Shown: in pieces, positions 61,641-64,000 of the stretch
Layout of the letters: every line of letters begins with the position of its first letter
How positions within the stretch are numbered: position 1 is the stretch's first letter
Assembly: GCA_900470805.1 (NCBI GenBank)
Contig: UCCA01000018.1
Location: 248,001-312,000 of the forward strand
Length of the DNA: 64,000 bases
Direction: 5' to 3'
From: Hyphomicrobiales bacterium
GTDB lineage: Bacteria > Pseudomonadota > Alphaproteobacteria > Rhizobiales > Rhizobiaceae
Position numbers and translations under genes: made by a program
The notes under the pieces: generated by a model
Told to the model about the DNA's origin: nothing
What the model saw: only the letters and a program-made list of their open reading frames with translations
Databases searched by the model: none

Positions 61641-61678
61641 TTTCAAAGCGTGTCGCTTTCGCCACTACAGCTTTGAAA
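61641..61678. repeat. Inverted repeat between rseP and bamA
   Basis: TTTCAAAGC (61641-61649) and GCTTTGAAA (61670-61678) are perfect nine-base arms. The spacer has a second, imperfect stem (GTGGCG and CGACAC on the minus strand) around AAAG. It starts 37 bases after the rseP stop and could be a terminator without a T-run, or part of the bamA leader. Confidence 0.6.
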
Positions 61679-61715
61679 CATCGTAAATAAATCGTAATTT
61701 TCTCTGGTCCGACAA

Positions 61716-62849
61716 TCAGCCGATCAGAGCACTAATATCGTTCCATGTCGCAAAGACCATCAGGCTCAGAACCATGGCAAGGCCGATGCGAAACGCAATC
61801 TCCTGAGCCGACGATCCCAATGGCTTTCCTCTCACAGCTTCAATCGCATAGAACATCAGGTGGCCGCCATCAAGTACCGGAACCGGCATGAGGTTCAGTA
61901 ATCCGATGGAAACCGACAAGACGGCCGCCAGCTGAAGCAAAGCTGCAACGCCGAGCGTCGCCATCTGGCCGGAGGCCTGTGCAACGCGGATCGGCCCGCC
62001 GAGCTGGTCGGGCTTCATGTAACCAGATACCAGATTGCCGATATACTTGAAGGTCCCGGTGACGATGTGCCAGGTCTGGACAGTCCCCTCGTTCAGCGCC
62101 TGCAGCGGTGTATAGGTCTGCTGGCGGAAATGGCCGACGTCCTGATTGGTCACGATACCGATCAGGCCGATCTCCATCTTGTTGCCGAATTGGTCGGTCA
62201 TGTCGGTGCGGGCCGGCACCATCGGCACGTCGATCTTCTCGCCGTTGCGCTCGATCGTTACGACGATCCTCTGCATCGGGCGGATGCTGACGTAACGGCG
62301 CACATCGTCGAAGGTCTGCACCTTGGAACCGTCGATGGCGATCAGCAGATCGCCCGGCACGACGCCGGCTTCCGCAGCCACACTGCCGGGCTTGACCTCG
62401 GCGACGACCGGATCGGCGACAGGGCGGCCGTAGATCGTGAAAAGAACGGTGAAAATGGCAATCGCCAGGATGAAATTCGCGATTGGACCGGCGGCAACCG
62501 TGGCTGCACGCTTCCAGAGCTTGGCGCCGGCAAAGGACCGAGCCCGCTCCTCGTCCGACATCTCGGCCAGCCTTCCCTCATCCGGCTTGCTGGATGCATC
62601 CTCGTCGCCGAAGAACTTCACATAGCCCCCGAGCGGAATGGCGGAAAGCTTCCAGCGCGTTCCATGCTTGTCCGTGTAACCCAGAAGTTCGGGTCCGAAG
62701 CCAACCGAGAATGCCAGGATACGGATGCCGCTCCAACGTCCGACCAGATAGTGTCCCATCTCGTGGACGAATACCAAAAGCGAAAGCACGAGCACGAAGG
62801 GAACGATGTATCCCGTCAGAAACCCGAAAATGCCCATCAAGCCTGTCAT
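61716..62849 (-). CDS. rseP: site-2 intramembrane metalloprotease RseP (MmpA-like)
   Basis: 377-residue membrane zinc protease. The HExxH motif is HEMGH (His29, Glu30, His33) in the first helix, a PDZ domain occupies about 130-210 (VKPGSVAAEAGVVPGDLLIA), and the third zinc ligand is in NLMPVPVLDGGHLMFY near the C-terminus. It cleaves anti-sigma factors or signal peptides; MmpA of Caulobacter is the alphaproteobacterial example. GGAAGGA precedes the ATG. It lies between cdsA and bamA as in most proteobacteria. Confidence 0.95.
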   Translation of the reverse strand: MTGLMGIFGFLTGYIVPFVLVLSLLVFVHEMGHYLVGRWSGIRILAFSVGFGPELLGYTDKHGTRWKLSAIPLGGYVKFFGDEDASSKPDEGRLAEMSDEERARSFAGAKLWKRAATVAAGPIANFILAIAIFTVLFTIYGRPVADPVVAEVKPGSVAAEAGVVPGDLLIAIDGSKVQTFDDVRRYVSIRPMQRIVVTIERNGEKIDVPMVPARTDMTDQFGNKMEIGLIGIVTNQDVGHFRQQTYTPLQALNEGTVQTWHIVTGTFKYIGNLVSGYMKPDQLGGPIRVAQASGQMATLGVAALLQLAAVLSVSIGLLNLMPVPVLDGGHLMFYAIEAVRGKPLGSSAQEIAFRIGLAMVLSLMVFATWNDISALIG

Positions 62850-62877
62850 AAGATCCTTCCGTCAGCGTCCGCCGACA

Positions 62878-63711
62878 TCAAACGCCGAACAGAGCGGCTC
62901 CGAGCGACGTCATTTCTCCGCCCTTTATCAGCGAAAACACGCCAGCTAGCAAGAACGCCGCGAAACAGGCGAAAATGAGCCCGTCGACCCGGTCCATGAC
63001 ACCGCCATGCCCGGGAATCAGATGGCTGGAATCCTTCACGCCGAAGCGGCGCTTGATGAAGGATTCGAACAGGTCGCCGGATTGGCTGCAAACAGACAGG
63101 ACGAAAGCAACCAGAGCGGCACGCGCGATGCTGTCCGGAAATGCGGTATAGGCGACAAGGCTACCAGCAATCACGGCGCAGACAGCGCCACCGATCGCGC
63201 CGGACCATGTCTTGCCGGGCGATATCTTCGGCGCAAGCTTTGGTCCGCCGATGGCACGGCCGACGAAATACGCCAGGATGTCGGTTGTCCAGACGACCGC
63301 GAAGACGAACAGCATGGCATGCAGGCCCGACGTGTCGCCGCCGCGAATAGCCGACAGCGCAATTCCGGTCAGTCCCGCATAGACGATGCCGGCAGGAAAC
63401 CAGCGCGAAACGCCGCGCGCGGCAACGAAGCCGATGGCGATGGCCAGGAACAGCGCGAGCAGAATGATCGAGTAGGTCACGGTTCCGGAGACGACGGCAA
63501 CGGCGATGGCCGCCTGCCCGATCCAACCGACCGTATTGGCCGACGGCTGCTCGCTGGCGAACCGCGTGATCGTCGACCACTCATAGTAGATCAACAGCCC
63601 GATGGCTGCCGAAAGGACACTGAAGGCAACGCCGCCGAACCACGTCGCGGCAAGGACGACCGCCGCAAGGATCAGCCCGGAAATGATGCGAAGCTGCAGT
63701 TCGCGCGGCAT
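62878..63711 (-). CDS. cdsA: phosphatidate cytidylyltransferase
   Basis: 277-residue polytopic enzyme making CDP-diacylglycerol, the substrate of Pcs and of all phospholipid synthesis. About eight helices are visible, and the C-terminal signature is SHLIPGHGGVMDRVDGL. The ATG overlaps the uppS stop by one base (TGATG). Confidence 0.95.
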   Translation of the reverse strand: MPRELQLRIISGLILAAVVLAATWFGGVAFSVLSAAIGLLIYYEWSTITRFASEQPSANTVGWIGQAAIAVAVVSGTVTYSIILLALFLAIAIGFVAARGVSRWFPAGIVYAGLTGIALSAIRGGDTSGLHAMLFVFAVVWTTDILAYFVGRAIGGPKLAPKISPGKTWSGAIGGAVCAVIAGSLVAYTAFPDSIARAALVAFVLSVCSQSGDLFESFIKRRFGVKDSSHLIPGHGGVMDRVDGLIFACFAAFLLAGVFSLIKGGEMTSLGAALFGV

Positions 63712-64000
63712 CAGCTTCCCACTGCCGCCACCGTCTCGGCAACCAGACCGCCGAAACGACGGTTGCGCGAGGCAAAGGTTTCAAGCGCGGCAAGCAGCGT
63801 GTCGCGGCCAAAGTCCGGCCAGTAATCGGGAAGGAAGACGAATTCCGAATAGGCGGCCTGCCACAACAGGAAGTTGGACAGCCGCTCTTCGCCGCTGGTG
63901 CGGATGATCAGATCTGGATCGGGAATTCCTGCCGTATCGAGACGTGCATTGACGAGCGCCGGCGTGATGTCCTGCGACCGCAGACGTCCCTCTTCGACGT
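63711..64000 (-). CDS. uppS: undecaprenyl diphosphate synthase (partial, N-terminus outside window)
   Basis: The last 96 codons of an isoprenyl transferase. The diagnostic C-terminal region is [20 protein letters not shown] followed by [20 protein letters not shown], which holds the substrate-binding Arg and Glu of cis-prenyltransferases. It makes the undecaprenyl carrier for peptidoglycan and LPS O-chains. It is the most upstream gene of the outer-membrane block visible here; its start is beyond base 64000. Confidence 0.95.
   Translation of the reverse strand, partial: VEEGRLRSQDITPALVNARLDTAGIPDPDLIIRTSGEERLSNFLLWQAAYSEFVFLPDYWPDFGRDTLLAALETFASRNRRFGGLVAETVAAVGS

Overview
The window looks like a chromosomal segment of a Rhizobiaceae alphaproteobacterium (Rhizobium, Sinorhizobium/Ensifer or Agrobacterium group). 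The evidence is high GC, a phosphatidylcholine synthase, the order dusB-ntrB-ntrC-ntrY-ntrX-dat-hfq-hflX, a pyruvate dehydrogenase E1 beta subunit that carries its own lipoyl domain, a lexA gene behind a GAAC-N7-GAAC SOS box, and the block uppS-cdsA-rseP-bamA-lpxD-fabZ-lpxA-lpxI-lpxB. Almost everything is core metabolism, envelope biogenesis or nitrogen regulation. I see no insertion sequence, prophage or CRISPR array.

Layout. 1-6.4 kb (minus): pcs, a quinone oxidoreductase and a BMP-type purine/nucleoside ABC transporter. 6.7-11.5 kb: fpr, a GntR/FCD regulator with palindromic operator candidates, and a three-gene MacAB-like efflux system. 11.7-13.5 kb: tRNA-Lys(UUU) with small, probably stress-related genes (a 68-residue protein, a DUF2934 protein behind a candidate general-stress promoter, an entericidin, a DUF6665-like protein). 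13.5-18.4 kb: a GAF-GGDEF diguanylate cyclase, ccdA, an AEC transporter and a UbiH-family hydroxylase. 18.5-22.4 kb: assimilatory sulfite reduction (cysG, DUF2849, cysI, DUF934). 22.7-26.8 kb: a deaminase, mazG, hflX, hfq and dat. 26.8-34.3 kb: the nitrogen regulators ntrX, ntrY, ntrC, ntrB with dusB. 34.4-36.1 kb (plus): ispDF and a cinA-like amidase. 36.1-38.8 kb: ratA-like gene, P-loop kinase-like gene, higBA and lipA. 38.9-46.5 kb: two YeaQ-type membrane proteins, lpdA, GNAT and SGNH genes, pdhC, pdhB, pdhA and an ftsB-like gene. 46.6-49.7 kb: eno, kdsA and a VOC protein. 50-53.1 kb: lexA converging on comEC. 53.4-54.7 kb: gltA. 54.7-64 kb: the lipid A/outer-membrane block, running out of the window in uppS.

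How it works together. Enolase, pyruvate dehydrogenase (with LipA and LpdA) and citrate synthase carry carbon from glycolysis into the TCA cycle. Ntr two-component systems sense nitrogen, and Hfq and HflX sit in the same neighbourhood. The right end supplies undecaprenyl phosphate, CDP-diacylglycerol, lipid A, Kdo and the BAM machinery.

The most unusual material is in control DNA rather than coding DNA: an 18-bp perfect palindrome between comEC and gltA, a 14-nt element holding a 12-bp palindrome shared by the pdhA and DUF6665 leaders, a 36-nt nested inverted repeat directly after ntrC, a 13-bp-arm inverted repeat at the higB translation start, and a large imperfect hairpin between rseP and bamA. 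No clearly novel multi-gene system was found.
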